DNA of 64,000 nt, taken from an uncultured Roseibium sp. (GTDB lineage Bacteria > Pseudomonadota > Alphaproteobacteria > Rhizobiales > Stappiaceae). The notes beneath the pieces were generated by a model. The model was not told where the DNA came from. It made no database searches and saw nothing but the letters and a program-made list of their open reading frames with translations. The first letter of the stretch is position 1, and every line of letters starts with the position of its first letter. Positions 42,669 to 51,098 of this stretch are shown one piece after another. Made by a program: the position numbers and the translations under genes. The DNA is taken from positions 594,001-658,000 of the forward strand of contig NZ_OY769915.1 in NCBI RefSeq assembly GCF_963669205.1, given 5' to 3'.

Positions 42669-43916
42669 TTATTGGGAGAGCGAAACCAGGAACGCGACCC
42701 AGAAATAGCAGACCAGCAGCGACACGACTGTTACCGGCAGCACGAAACGCGTGAACTGCCAGAACTGGAACGGTGTCACGCCGTGTTTTTCTGCCTGTTG
42801 GACAATGATCACGTTGCTGGCCGCGCTCAGGATAAAGAGGTTGCCTGCAAGGGTTGAAATCCCCGACAGCAGCATGAGCGTCGGCGTGTCGTGTCCGCTC
42901 AGAAGGTTCAGGTAGATCTCGACAAGTGGCACGTTCGAGAACACCTGGCTGCCGAAAAAGGCGATCGAGGTCACCATAAGCGGGTCGCCGAGTTGGTCGT
43001 GCCAGGGGCTGAGCCAGTGCTGCAGGGCGCCGGATTTCAGGACTGCTCCCGTCACGATGAACATGGAGACGAAGAAGATCAGCGTGTGCCAGTCGACTTC
43101 CTTCACGAGCCTGACGCGCTGGTCGGTGAACAGAAACAGCGGGATTGCCGCGATCAGGCTGAGAACCCCGAGCGGCAGATCCGGCAGGATGTCGCTTTCG
43201 TGCGCGATGCTGTCCGCGATGACAAGGACGCACAGCAGAGCAGTGGAGACGAGCGCCGGCCAGCTGCGCGCGGACTGTTCGTCTGGCGCGACATGCTCGG
43301 GCGCGTTTCCCTTCGGAGCTTTTGCGAAACAGATCCAGAACCAGACCAGCGTGAAGACCAGGGAGACAAGAGCGGGCACGGCGAGCCACTCCAGGAAGAC
43401 ACCGACCGGGTTCTGGAAATGACCGTCGGCGACGATGAGCAGGTTTTGCGGGTTTCCGACAGGGGAAAACATGCTGCCGACCGTGACCGAAACGCAAAGC
43501 GCGATCAATGGCAGCGCAGCCGCAATGCGCAGGCTGGCGGCGATGGCAATTGCGATCGGCGTTCCGATCGCGGCCGCGGCATCATTCGTCAGAACCGCGG
43601 AGACGAGTGTCACGAATACAATGAAATAAAGCAGGATCTGCGGGATGGACCGGTCGTCGGCGCAAATCCAGCCGCTTACCCTTTCAGATATTCCCGAAGC
43701 AAACAGCGCATGCGAAATAGCAAAGACACCGAACAGATAAGCGATAACATTCCAGTCGATCGCCTTCAGGGCTTCAGCAGGAGAAATATTTCCGGTCACG
43801 AGCAGAAAAACTGCGCCGGTTGTCATGATCATCCAGATTTTCAACCAGTCTGGGAGCCATTGCCGGATTGCAATGAAGAAGAAAACCAGAATTGAGACAA
43901 TCAAACTTAAAGGCAT
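42669..43916 (-). CDS. ArsB/NhaD-superfamily (SLC13-type) ion transporter
   Basis: A 415-residue inner-membrane protein with about 11 hydrophobic helices. SAVLTNDAAAAIGTPIAI in the first half and FSNVPLVEIYLNLL in the second are the two pseudo-repeat signatures of the ion transporter superfamily (compare TNDA/SNVP of NhaD and ArsB). SMFSPVGNPQNLLI is also typical. Likely substrates are Na+/H+, arsenite or dicarboxylates; none can be chosen. It is a single gene with its own 130-bp upstream region. Confidence 0.87.
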   Translation of the reverse strand: MPLSLIVSILVFFFIAIRQWLPDWLKIWMIMTTGAVFLLVTGNISPAEALKAIDWNVIAYLFGVFAISHALFASGISERVSGWICADDRSIPQILLYFIVFVTLVSAVLTNDAAAAIGTPIAIAIAASLRIAAALPLIALCVSVTVGSMFSPVGNPQNLLIVADGHFQNPVGVFLEWLAVPALVSLVFTLVWFWICFAKAPKGNAPEHVAPDEQSARSWPALVSTALLCVLVIADSIAHESDILPDLPLGVLSLIAAIPLFLFTDQRVRLVKEVDWHTLIFFVSMFIVTGAVLKSGALQHWLSPWHDQLGDPLMVTSIAFFGSQVFSNVPLVEIYLNLLSGHDTPTLMLLSGISTLAGNLFILSAASNVIIVQQAEKHGVTPFQFWQFTRFVLPVTVVSLLVCYFWVAFLVSLSQ

Positions 43917-44047
43917 CTAACCTGTTCTCGTGCTTTTGACGCAGCGTATTGAAATTCGATTTTTGAGTGTAGTCCCATGAATGTTTAAATTTTTGTTTGT
44001 GGTCCTCGTATAGGACGTAAAGAGACCCGGAACCCGAGGCGCAGAAC

Positions 44048-45274
44048 ATGCAGTTGAACAAACCATTGCTGGGCGTGAACTTTTTCGCCGGAGACGTTGT
44101 CGGTGGGATCGGGCCCTATCTGGCGATCTACCTCCTGTCATTGCAGCACTGGTCTCCCGGTTCGATCGGCATCGCGCTTGCCGCCGGGAGCATCGCGACG
44201 GTCGTCATGCAGTCACCTGCCGGCGCCATTGTCGATGCGGTCAAGTGGAAGCGCGCGCTGCTGATCGTGTGCGCCGTTGCGATCGCCACGAGCACAATCG
44301 GGATCCTAGCCTTCAATGATGCCGTTGCGGTCTATGCGGCACAGATCCTGATCGGCTCTTCCTCCGCCTTCATGGGGCCGCTCATAGCCGCCGTGACACT
44401 CGGTCTTGTCGGGCATGCCTATTTCACGAAACAGACCAGTGCCAATCAGGCCTGGAACCACGCGGGCAACATGATTGCGGCCATGCTGGCGGCCGTCCTC
44501 GCGCTGACCTGGTCGGCACTCGGCGTTTTCTGGCTGGTGGCGGCGATGGCGTGCGGCATGATCGTCTGTGCTCTCCTGATCAACAAGGATGACATCGACC
44601 ACGAGATGGCCCGCGGCGGCGTCGCGCAGGAAAACACGGGCACGAAAGCGCCGGAGGGCATCCTGAGCCTGTTCGAAGACAGGCGCCTGCTGGTCTTTGC
44701 CATCTGCATCTTCCTGTTTCACTCGGCCAATGCGTCAATGCTGCCGCTTGTCAGCCAGAAGCTGTCGTCCAACAGCGATGCGGAGCATGGCGTGGCGTTC
44801 ACGGCGGCCTGTGTCATCGCCGCCCAGCTGGTCATGATCGTCATGGCGATCTTCTGCGGCAAGAAAGCCGACGTCTGGGGCCGCAAACCGCTGCTGCTCA
44901 TTGCGTTCCTCGTGCTCCCGGTAAGGGGCATCCTGTTCAGCCAGTTTGACAACACCTATGCGCTCGTCGCCATCCAGGCGCTGGACGGGGTTGCGAACGG
45001 CATCTTTGCGATGGTGTTTCTTCTGGTTCTCGCCGACATCACCGCCGGGACCGGCCGCTTCAATTTTGCGCAAGGCGTGCTGGCGATGCTGATCGGGATC
45101 GGAGCATCCCTGAGCAACATCGTTGCGGAATACATTGTCCAGTTCACGAGCTATACCACCGGGTTCCTGTGCCTGGCGGCGACGGCGACCGTCGGCCTTG
45201 TCATCTATACGCTCTTCATGGAAGAAACCCTGGAGAAAAAGCCGGAGCCGGCGTCGGAATCGAGCGCCGCCTGA
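44048..45274 (+). CDS. MFS transporter
   Basis: A 408-residue major facilitator with 12 predicted helices. The loop 2-3 motif is relaxed (GAIVDAVKWKRALLI), and a second-half copy GKKADVWGRKPLLLI is closer to the consensus. The C-terminus is acidic and cytoplasmic (EETLEKKPEPASE). Drug-efflux-type members look like this, but the substrate is unknown. GAGG precedes the ATG, and it diverges from the ArsB/NhaD-type gene, sharing a 131-bp control region. Confidence 0.88.
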   Translation: MQLNKPLLGVNFFAGDVVGGIGPYLAIYLLSLQHWSPGSIGIALAAGSIATVVMQSPAGAIVDAVKWKRALLIVCAVAIATSTIGILAFNDAVAVYAAQILIGSSSAFMGPLIAAVTLGLVGHAYFTKQTSANQAWNHAGNMIAAMLAAVLALTWSALGVFWLVAAMACGMIVCALLINKDDIDHEMARGGVAQENTGTKAPEGILSLFEDRRLLVFAICIFLFHSANASMLPLVSQKLSSNSDAEHGVAFTAACVIAAQLVMIVMAIFCGKKADVWGRKPLLLIAFLVLPVRGILFSQFDNTYALVAIQALDGVANGIFAMVFLLVLADITAGTGRFNFAQGVLAMLIGIGASLSNIVAEYIVQFTSYTTGFLCLAATATVGLVIYTLFMEETLEKKPEPASESSAA

Positions 45275-45295
45275 GATCTGTACTTGGGCGTGCAC

Positions 45296-45319
45296 GAAAA
45301 AGCCCGCCTTGCGGCGGGC
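45296..45319 (-). terminator. Intrinsic terminator of the FKBP gene
   Basis: GCCCGCC / GGCGGGC (45302-45308 with 45313-45319) with a TTGC loop is followed on the minus strand by a run of five T. It lies 30 bp past the FKBP stop and just after the convergent MFS gene. Confidence 0.85.
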
Positions 45320-45348
45320 ATCTCGACGGTTGCCGTCAGCGGGTGCCG

Positions 45349-45777
45349 CTATTTGATAGCGGCCAGCGTGATTTCAAATGTCAGCGCCTTGCCCGCGAGC
45401 GGATGGTTGGCATCCAGGACAACTTCCTCCTCGGAAAACTCGACGACCGTGACCGCCATGGTTTGTCCGGTCTCGGTCTGGGCCTGCAGCTGCAGGCCTT
45501 TTTCGAGCGGCACGCTGGGAGGAATATGGGCACGCGGCACGGTTTGCCGGGCCTCCGGGTTCACCGCTCCGTAAGCCTCCTCGGCCTCGACCCGTACGGT
45601 CTTTTCGTCGCCGATCTTCATGCCCGGGATCGCCTTGTCGAGACCGGGGATGATCTGACCGGAGCCAACGGTGAATTCGAGCGGTTCGCGGCCTTCGGAA
45701 CTGTCGAAGATGGAACCGTCATCCAGTGTGCCCTTGTAGTGAAGTTGCACCGTGTCACCGGCCTTGGCTTCGCTCAT
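45349..45777 (-). CDS. FKBP-type peptidyl-prolyl isomerase, SlyD/SlpA-like
   Basis: A 142-residue cytosolic prolyl isomerase and chaperone. The FKBP part starts DTVQLHYKGTLDDGSIFDSS and has GQIIPGLDKAIPGMKIGDEKTV. The insert-in-flap domain (about 70-120, YGAVNPEARQTVPRAHIPP) is of the SlyD type, and the FKBP end returns at ANHPLAGKALTFEITL. There is no His-rich tail, so it is closer to SlpA than to nickel-binding SlyD. Confidence 0.95.
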   Translation of the reverse strand: MSEAKAGDTVQLHYKGTLDDGSIFDSSEGREPLEFTVGSGQIIPGLDKAIPGMKIGDEKTVRVEAEEAYGAVNPEARQTVPRAHIPPSVPLEKGLQLQAQTETGQTMAVTVVEFSEEEVVLDANHPLAGKALTFEITLAAIK

Positions 45778-45952
45778 GTTGCCTGTCGCAATCCTGTCTG
45801 GAGGTGAATCTGGAGGCCGCGCAGAAAACGCGGCTGCTCGTTGAGAGCTGAAGCGTAAAGCAAGGCGGTGAAATGTAAAGCTCGCAAGATTTACGTAAAT
45901 TCGGTGTCCGTCTCCTGCGGCGCCTGGCGACGCGGCAGGAGACGCGCTTCAC

Positions 45953-47119
45953 TCACCACATCATGACCGCGGTCTCGCCTTCGGCCCAGTTGTAATAGAG
46001 CCTGATCCGGAGCTTGTACTTGCGGTTCTTGACCAGGCGGACCGTGAAACGCGCATTGCGGTTGAAACCGCTGTCGTCGTCGCCCTCAACGAAGACGGGT
46101 TCGCCGTCAACGTCCTCGAACAGCACCATGACCGTATCGGAACGCCCGAATGTCGAGAAAGTGTATTCCCTGGAATGGGCGGGGATGACGACGAAGTCCT
46201 TCTGATCGCCGGGTGCCAGCGCGAGCCGCTCGGACTGGAACGGCTTGAGTTGCGGCAGAACCGTTGAGCCGCCCAGGGAAGGGTAGAACCGCCGGGCAAC
46301 GTCCTTGTCCTTTTCGGAGAGCCCTGCTGCCGGTCTGAGCCCGGCCCGGAACCGCGCCGGTTGATCGATCAGTCCGGCCGAAAACGAATAGTGCATGATC
46401 GAATCCGGATCCCATTCCGAACCATCGACGGAAGAGGGATCCAGCGTATTCAGAATATTGTGGTCGGTTCTTGCCCTGTCCCAGGGTGGGTTCTGCGTCC
46501 TGCGGAAATGCTCGTAAACGGCCTCCCTGTTCCAGACGAGACCGGTATTGGGATTTTGGTGTTCGTGCTTGAACCCCAGCGCGTGACCGATTTCATGGAT
46601 TGCGGTGTCGAGGCCGTTTGGGCCGGACTGGGTAATGTCCCAGCCGAAGTTCATGGTCCTCTCTGTCTGGCCGACCCGCAGGGCAACCGTACCGACATAG
46701 GACCAGGAACCGTTGTTGCGCAGAAAACCGATCCTGAGTTCCGCGTCTTCGATGTCGCTCACTTCCGTGAATGTGAGACCGATTCCGACATCCTTCCAGA
46801 CCTGGAAGGCTTGTCTGACGACGTCCTGCTCGTCACGCGGGCCACCGAAGCGCCCGTCCTTGAAAAGGTAGTAGTGAATGTTCGTTCCGTTCACCCACTT
46901 GTCGCCGGTCGACAGGATTGCGTTTTCCCGTTCGGGCGAAATTCCGGCAGCGAACTCCCGCTTCGGAAGGACCGGGAGCGAGCATGCCAATGCAGTGCCT
47001 GCTTCCCCTTCTGCGTCCTGCTCCAGTCCGTAGGAAGTCACGTCCAGACGGTCTTCCAGTTCCTCGATACGGTCTTCGAGTTCGGCGATCCGGGATTTGG
47101 ATGTCTTGCGCGTTGCCAT
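45953..47119 (-). CDS. Astacin-like (M12A) zinc metalloprotease without signal peptide
   Basis: A 388-residue protein. The N-terminus is a short coiled coil (ISRIAELEDRIEELEDRLD-like, about 9-28). The protease domain (about 70-280) carries HEIGHALGFKHEH near 173-185, the HExxHxxGxxH zinc site, and a Met-turn SIMHYSF near 241, together typical of astacins and metzincins. A C-terminal beta-rich region (about 290-388, YTFSTFGRSDTVMVLFEDVD) resembles pre-peptidase C-terminal domains that bind or fold secreted enzymes. No signal peptide, lipobox or membrane helix is visible, so the secretion route is unclear. GGAG lies seven bases before the ATG. Confidence 0.85.
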   Translation of the reverse strand: MATRKTSKSRIAELEDRIEELEDRLDVTSYGLEQDAEGEAGTALACSLPVLPKREFAAGISPERENAILSTGDKWVNGTNIHYYLFKDGRFGGPRDEQDVVRQAFQVWKDVGIGLTFTEVSDIEDAELRIGFLRNNGSWSYVGTVALRVGQTERTMNFGWDITQSGPNGLDTAIHEIGHALGFKHEHQNPNTGLVWNREAVYEHFRRTQNPPWDRARTDHNILNTLDPSSVDGSEWDPDSIMHYSFSAGLIDQPARFRAGLRPAAGLSEKDKDVARRFYPSLGGSTVLPQLKPFQSERLALAPGDQKDFVVIPAHSREYTFSTFGRSDTVMVLFEDVDGEPVFVEGDDDSGFNRNARFTVRLVKNRKYKLRIRLYYNWAEGETAVMMW

Positions 47120-47284
47120 TCCGAGTCTCCTTGTTTCCAGGGACTACGAAACTGTTGACTTGCAGTTTTGTAGTAAAATAAATCAGTACTTGAAATAAAA
47201 TTAAGATAGCGCAAGAAATCTATTTCGTAAAACACGCATAACGCGAGGGCAGGTTGTAGATATTTTTTAATAGTAGTAAGGATC
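47120..47284. promoter_or_regulatory. AT-rich upstream region of the metalloprotease gene
   Basis: About 165 bp, clearly AT-rich at 47160-47280, expected to hold the minus-strand promoter of the protease gene. No operator-like symmetry stands out. Confidence 0.4.
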
Positions 47285-47320
47285 GGAAAAAGCATAAACC
47301 CGGCCATTCGACCGGGTTTA
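47285..47320 (-). terminator. Intrinsic terminator of the ABC importer operon
   Basis: TAAACCCGG / CCGGGTTTA (47295-47303 with 47312-47320) is followed on the minus strand by TGCTTTTTCC. It lies 22 bp past the stop of the binding-protein gene, the last gene of the minus-strand operon. Confidence 0.85.
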
Positions 47321-47341
47321 TTTTGTTGGCTGTTTTGAAGC

Positions 47342-48382
47342 TTAGCGTTTCGGCAGCGGGATCCATTCTGCGACGGACACGTCGGCATGCTGGAACTGCG
47401 GCATTTTCTCGCCGAGATCCTCCATGTTGCGCACGTCCTGCTCATTGAGGAAGGACTGGGTGATCAGTGTCGGCGGGACGATGACCTGTTTGCCGGGGTC
47501 CTCGCCTGCGAGCATCAGCGCAAGCGTACGGACGCTGACTTCCCCGACAACCGCCGGGTTCGTTGCGACCGTCGCAGCCCAGGCGGAATCCGGTTCGCGC
47601 ATGGCGGAGATGTCCGCCGTCGAAACGTCTGCCGAATAGATCTTGATATCCTGGCTCAGACCGGCCTCGTCAACGGCGATCTTGACCCCCTTGGCGAATT
47701 CGTCATAGGGCGCGAACACCACGTTGATGGTCGGGTTGGCCTGCAGAACGGAGCGTGCCTGGTTGGCCACCGAATTGGCAATCGGGTTGTCCAGAGTCCC
47801 GAACATCGCCGCTTCCTTGATACCCGGGTTGGCTTCCTTCACTTCTTTCCAGGCCTTGTCCCGGCGGTCCAGCGGGGCAATCCCGGGAACGTAGACATAC
47901 CCGGCCGTAAAGGAATTGCCGTTGTCCTTGATCGCCTGGTCGAGAGCCATTTTTCCGAGCAGGTAATCCGACTGTTCGACTTGCGGGATCGCGTCGTTTT
48001 CAACGTTCACGTCAAAGGCGACGACCTTGATGCCCGCATCGACCGCGCGCTGCGCCGCCGGCTTCATGGATTCCGTCAGCCCGTGCTGGATGACGATGCC
48101 GTCAACACCGAGAGCGATTGCCTGGTCGACCATGTCGGCCTGCAGCGCCGCATCCTGGCGGCTGTCGAAAACGCGAAGATCGACACCGAGCGCTTCCGCC
48201 TGGCTTTCGACACCGGCCAGATAGGACTGGAAGAAGTCACCGGTCGACAGGTAGCGGACGAGCGCGATCTTGACCTCTTCCGGCTTGTCGAACGGGGCGG
48301 GCATGTCCGCGGCAAAAGCGGTTCCCCCGCTGAGACCGATGCCGGCCGCGAGGGTCAGTTTCATGAATTCACGTCTGAGCAT
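47342..48382 (-). CDS. Periplasmic sugar-binding protein of ABC importer (RbsB-like)
   Basis: A 346-residue solute-binding protein of the ribose/galactose type. A signal peptide (MLRREFMKLTLAAGIGLSGG, cleaved near AFAAD at residue 25) precedes two Rossmann-like lobes: KIALVRYLSTGDFFQSYLAGVESQAEALGVDLRVFDSR in the first and VFAPYDEFAKGVKIAVDEAG in the second. GGAGG lies seven bases before the ATG at 48382. It is the last gene of a three-gene importer operon divergent from mtnK/mtnA, so the ligand is likely methylthioribose, 5-deoxyribose or a related pentose (inference). Confidence 0.92.
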   Translation of the reverse strand: MLRREFMKLTLAAGIGLSGGTAFAADMPAPFDKPEEVKIALVRYLSTGDFFQSYLAGVESQAEALGVDLRVFDSRQDAALQADMVDQAIALGVDGIVIQHGLTESMKPAAQRAVDAGIKVVAFDVNVENDAIPQVEQSDYLLGKMALDQAIKDNGNSFTAGYVYVPGIAPLDRRDKAWKEVKEANPGIKEAAMFGTLDNPIANSVANQARSVLQANPTINVVFAPYDEFAKGVKIAVDEAGLSQDIKIYSADVSTADISAMREPDSAWAATVATNPAVVGEVSVRTLALMLAGEDPGKQVIVPPTLITQSFLNEQDVRNMEDLGEKMPQFQHADVSVAEWIPLPKR

Positions 48383-48419
48383 ATTGTTTCCTCCCAATAT
48401 GAACGGCGCCTTGCTGGCG

Positions 48420-49436
48420 TCACGCTGTTCTCCTGCCGCCACGGCGTGACGACAGGTAGAATGTGAAAACGAGGGCTGCGACCAGAACGGCTCCCTTGAC
48501 GAAATCCTGCATGTAGTAGGGAGCGTTCATCATCGTCAGGCCCTGAAGCAGGATCCCGACAAACAGGGCGCCGGCCGCGGTGCCGAATGCATTCGGCCGT
48601 GCGGCGCCCAATACGGCAAACCCGATCAGTGCTGCCGCCACACTGTCGAGCAGGAGATTGTTGCCAGAGGCAATATCACCGCGCCCGAGACGGGCGGCAA
48701 GCAGGATGCCGCCGACCGAGGCGAGCATGCCGGAGATCATGTAGGCAACGACCTTGTAGCGGTGCACGTTGGTTCCGACCAGACCGGCGGCGCGCTCGTT
48801 GGAGCCGATCGCGTACATCAGTCTCCCGTGCCGCGTATATCCAAGGAACAGCCAGATCAGCACGGCGATCAAGAGGAACACGACGACGGGGACCGGCACT
48901 AGCCTGTCGAGAAAGAGGTCGAAGCGGTGGCGGCCGAGCCACAGGAATGCGGCCGAAAAGGTGCCTTCGGCAACTGATCCGTCGGCGAGGCTCATGCCCG
49001 TGGCGATGGAATTGCCCTGCGTCGGGATGCGCTGCAGGCCGATCAGGAGAAACATCATGCCGAGCGTCGCCAGCAGGTCCGGGACGCGCATCTTGACGAT
49101 CAGCAACCCGTTGACGAGGCCGACCAGAGCGCCCATGAGCAGACAGAGCGCGACGGCGACAAAGGCGGACTGTTCGAGGATGACCATCGTGTAGGCCGAC
49201 AGCATCAGCGCGGACGTCGCGACCGACCCTATCGAAAGATCGAACCCGCCGACGACGAGCGTACAGGTGACGCCGAGCGCGAGAATGCCGGTAATGGCGA
49301 CGGACTGCAGAATGAAGACGGCCGAGCGGGGACTGGCGAAGCCGCTGGCGTAAAGGGAAAAGAAAACGGCGAGCCCGCCCAGAAGGATCAGGAAGCCGTA
49401 TCGGATTGCGAAATCGAGAGCGTCGTTGTTGTTCAT
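48420..49436 (-). CDS. ABC importer permease (RbsC-like)
   Basis: A 338-residue inner-membrane permease with about ten helices. It has VVGGFDLSIGSVATSALM near the N-terminus (family DLSVG motif) and AIGSNERAAGLVGTNVHRYK, the cytoplasmic EAA-like loop that docks on the ATPase. The start at MNNNDALDF is 11 bp after the ATPase stop. A single permease gene means a homodimer. Confidence 0.93.
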   Translation of the reverse strand: MNNNDALDFAIRYGFLILLGGLAVFFSLYASGFASPRSAVFILQSVAITGILALGVTCTLVVGGFDLSIGSVATSALMLSAYTMVILEQSAFVAVALCLLMGALVGLVNGLLIVKMRVPDLLATLGMMFLLIGLQRIPTQGNSIATGMSLADGSVAEGTFSAAFLWLGRHRFDLFLDRLVPVPVVVFLLIAVLIWLFLGYTRHGRLMYAIGSNERAAGLVGTNVHRYKVVAYMISGMLASVGGILLAARLGRGDIASGNNLLLDSVAAALIGFAVLGAARPNAFGTAAGALFVGILLQGLTMMNAPYYMQDFVKGAVLVAALVFTFYLSSRRGGRRTA

Positions 49437-49446
49437 CTGTCGAGTG

Positions 49447-50964
49447 TCATCCTGCAAGGGCCAGCCGTTCACCGGGGCCGGACACATCCGCAACCAGGCT
49501 GTTCAGATCAATGTCCCTGTTCACGTATTCTCCGGCGATCGCCGCCTCGTTCAGCACGATGATGCGGTCCGCGATTTCCAGCGCCTCGTCGATCTCCGCG
49601 ACGAAGACCAGCGTGGTGCGGCCCTTCGCCGTCTGGCGGATGTAATGGCCAATGTCGCGCCGCGCGCCGATATCGACACCCTGGAAAGGTTCGTCGAGCA
49701 GAAGGATCCGCGAGGCCTTGAGAAGCCAGCGGCCGATCATGACCTTCTGCTGATTTCCGCCGGACAGCGTGTTGATGTCATCGGCATTGGACTGGCAGAC
49801 GACGCCGATCTTGTCGATCATCTCGTCCGAGGCGCTGCGCTGCATCCTGTCGTTCAGGAAGGAAAACCCGCTGAACGCGCCGAGAAAGGGCAGCGTCATG
49901 TTGTTGGCTATGTCGAAATCCGGCACGACCGCATTGACGCTCCGGTCCTTGGGTGACATGAAGACGCCCTTTTGAACAGCGTCGCCCGCGCCCTTGGGAC
50001 GATAGTCTTCGCCATCCAGAAGAAGCCGCCCCGCGTGCGGTTCGGCAAGGCCGTAGATGATTTCCGCGAGCCGAGTTTTGCCGGAACCGAGAAGGCCGGT
50101 AAAGGCGACGACCTCGCCCTCCCGGGCCTCGAAGCTGATGTCCTTGCTGTCTTCGAACAGTTTCAGGTTTTCAACGCGCAGCACCGGTTCGCCGCCGGCC
50201 ACCGGGTCGATGTCGACCTCCGTCATCTGGTGTCCGAGCATGGCGTTGACCGCGCCGACATAGTCCAGCGGTTCGGTTTCAAACAGGCCCGAGATCGCGC
50301 CGTCGCGCATGGACACGATCCGGTCGGCGACGCGCCGGATGTCCGACATTCGGTGGGAAATGTAGAGGATCGCAACACCTTCATCGCGCAACCGCTCGAT
50401 CAGCGTGAACAGCCGTTCGGCCTCCGACGATGACAGGGAAGAGGTCGGCTCATCCAGGATAAGCAGTTTGGGCGAACGCGCCATGGCGCGCGCAATCGCG
50501 ATCATCTGCCGGTCGGCGACATCCAGATCGGCCACGCGCATGCGCACGTCCATTGTCAGGCCCATGCTCTCCGCCACGGCGCGTGCCTGCCTGCGCAGTT
50601 TTACGTCATTGACGAAAAACCCGACGCCGGGCTCTGTCAGCCGGTCGAGGGTAAGGTTCGTTGCGACATCCAGATCCGGGATCACGCCATCGTCGATGGA
50701 CTGGTGCACCGTCACGACACCCTTGGCTATGGCGTCGGCCGCATCCAGGGGAGAAAAGGGGACACCGGCCAATTCTATCTCGCCGGCATCGGCGAAGTGA
50801 TAGCCGCACAACACCTTCACAAGCGTCGACTTGCCGGCGCCATTGGCGCCCATAAGGGCCGTGACTTCCCCGGGTCGCAGCTCCAGATCGATGCCCTTGA
50901 GAACGTGGTTCTGTCCGAAGGACTTTTCCAGACCGCGAAGTTTCAGGGTGACGTTTCTCACCAT
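49447..50964 (-). CDS. ABC importer ATPase, duplicated (RbsA-like)
   Basis: A 505-residue protein with two nucleotide-binding domains. The first Walker A is GANGAGKS (near 39) with LILDEPTSSLS. The second is GLLGSGKT (near 285) with signature LSGGNQQK and LLLDEPFQGVDIGARRDI. The first signature is degenerate (LDVADRQM), as is normal in sugar-type CUT2 ATPases. ATG at 50964 is taken, but GGAGGA ends next to it, so the GTG one codon later may be the true start. The frame opens further up to ATG 51027 without a ribosome-binding site. It is the first gene of the importer operon. Confidence 0.93.
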   Translation of the reverse strand: MVRNVTLKLRGLEKSFGQNHVLKGIDLELRPGEVTALMGANGAGKSTLVKVLCGYHFADAGEIELAGVPFSPLDAADAIAKGVVTVHQSIDDGVIPDLDVATNLTLDRLTEPGVGFFVNDVKLRRQARAVAESMGLTMDVRMRVADLDVADRQMIAIARAMARSPKLLILDEPTSSLSSSEAERLFTLIERLRDEGVAILYISHRMSDIRRVADRIVSMRDGAISGLFETEPLDYVGAVNAMLGHQMTEVDIDPVAGGEPVLRVENLKLFEDSKDISFEAREGEVVAFTGLLGSGKTRLAEIIYGLAEPHAGRLLLDGEDYRPKGAGDAVQKGVFMSPKDRSVNAVVPDFDIANNMTLPFLGAFSGFSFLNDRMQRSASDEMIDKIGVVCQSNADDINTLSGGNQQKVMIGRWLLKASRILLLDEPFQGVDIGARRDIGHYIRQTAKGRTTLVFVAEIDEALEIADRIIVLNEAAIAGEYVNRDIDLNSLVADVSGPGERLALAG

Positions 50965-51029
50965 TCCTCCCAATTTTTGACGAGCTCCTCTCCCGCTGCG
51001 CAAAGTTACAGCACGCAATATAGTCATTT

Positions 51030-51044
51030 GTCAACCAAGTTGAC
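51030..51044. promoter_or_regulatory. Palindrome in the divergent importer/mtnK control region, candidate operator
   Basis: GTCAAC-CAA-GTTGAC has perfect 6-bp arms in the 134-bp gap between the ABC operon (minus) and mtnK (plus). This gap must hold both promoters, and the SorC-type regulator at 53464-54468 is the obvious candidate to bind here. Binding is inference. Confidence 0.5.
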
Positions 51045-51098
51045 TTTTGAACAATCTTGATCATTATCAGGTCGAAATAGGGAGGAAGAAGCGCAGTC

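Noticed and set aside
42565..43497. 310-codon minus-strand frame overlapping the ArsB/NhaD-type gene
   Set aside because: Alternative frame of the same strand; arginine-rich translation typical of a shifted frame of a membrane protein.
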